Positions 23,613-23,731 of a stretch of 23,731 nucleotides of DNA are shown one piece after another. This DNA is from Flavobacterium psychrophilum (lineage in GTDB: Bacteria > Bacteroidota > Bacteroidia > Flavobacteriales > Flavobacteriaceae), in NCBI GenBank assembly GCA_943325515.2, contig CALPPS020000035.1:1-23731 (forward strand), given 5' to 3'. Each line of letters opens with the position of its first letter. Position 1 is the first letter of the stretch. The position numbers were made by a program, and so were the translations under genes. Under the pieces are notes generated by a model. It ran no database searches. It saw nothing but the letters and a program-made list of their open reading frames with translations, and had not been told where the DNA came from.

Positions 23613-23731
23613 CTATTTGATAAATTCTACTTTTTGGACTTCTTCTGCATTGATGCTATCAAAGAACCCTTGTTCGTTCATCCAATCATCACTGAATACT
23701 TTGCTCATATAACGAGAGCCGTGGTCAGGAA
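23613..23731 (-). CDS. PLP-dependent cysteine-synthase-family enzyme (3' end only)
   Basis: Only the last 38 codons are in the window; the gene runs off the right edge. The stop is at 23613-23615. The tail reads [20 protein letters not shown] and then [19 protein letters not shown]. The G-S-R-Y-x-[ST]-K-[IV]-[FY]-x-[DN]-x-W-M pattern is typical of the C-terminal end of cysteine synthase/cystathionine beta-synthase family proteins in flavobacteria. The assignment rests on this short tail. Confidence 0.7.
   Translation of the reverse strand, partial: PDHGSRYMSKVFSDDWMNEQGFFDSINAEEVQKVEFIK

Overview
The window looks like a low-GC member of the Bacteroidota, most likely a Flavobacterium or close relative. 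Several promoters fit the Bacteroidota pattern (a TTTG element about 19 bases before TAnnTTTG), Shine-Dalgarno sequences are largely absent, the tRNA does not encode its CCA end, and the housekeeping proteins (GuaC, GlyA, fumarylacetoacetase, GcvT, YebC) read as flavobacterial.

Bases 1-147 hold a tRNA-Arg(ACG) gene with a clear promoter. The last bases of the tRNA (136-149) recur exactly at 11626-11639. The roughly 11.5 kb between these 14-bp direct repeats is read as an integrated element inserted at the 3' end of the tRNA. A tyrosine integrase gene lies next to the right repeat and points inward, but it is truncated before the HxxR and Tyr catalytic motifs, so the element may be stranded.

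The element has three blocks. The left block (256-4300, plus strand) starts with an unknown 272-aa gene. A very compact cassette follows: two small HTH proteins, a HUH-endonuclease Rep, tiny ORFs joined by ATGA overlaps, two single-pass membrane miniproteins, a serine resolvase and an unknown 146-aa protein. It resembles a small ssDNA replicon or phage-satellite replication cassette. The middle block (4309-9101, minus strand) is one operon: mobile mystery protein A (HTH), mobile mystery protein B (Fic), a full-length type I restriction subunit HsdR, and an AbiU2-like HEPN protein. No hsdM or hsdS is present. Three near-identical palindromes spaced 33 and 32 bp lie at the operon promoter. The right block (9186-11425, minus strand) holds a membrane-anchored 363-aa unknown, a 62-aa ORF, and the truncated integrase.

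Right of the element is conserved chromosome. A convergent terminator pair (11650-11760) separates the former tRNA unit from a MoxR-type AAA+ ATPase and VWA-protein operon. A 28-unit heptanucleotide array (13341-13536) lies between the VWA stop and the MoxR start, 15 bases upstream of moxR, and includes a four-tract G-quadruplex motif. Next come Nudix hydrolase and guaC (one operon), a pentapeptide-repeat protein, glyA divergent from fahA, then gcvT, yebC/pmpR, an ABC exporter, and the 3' end of a PLP-dependent cysteine-synthase-family gene at the right edge.
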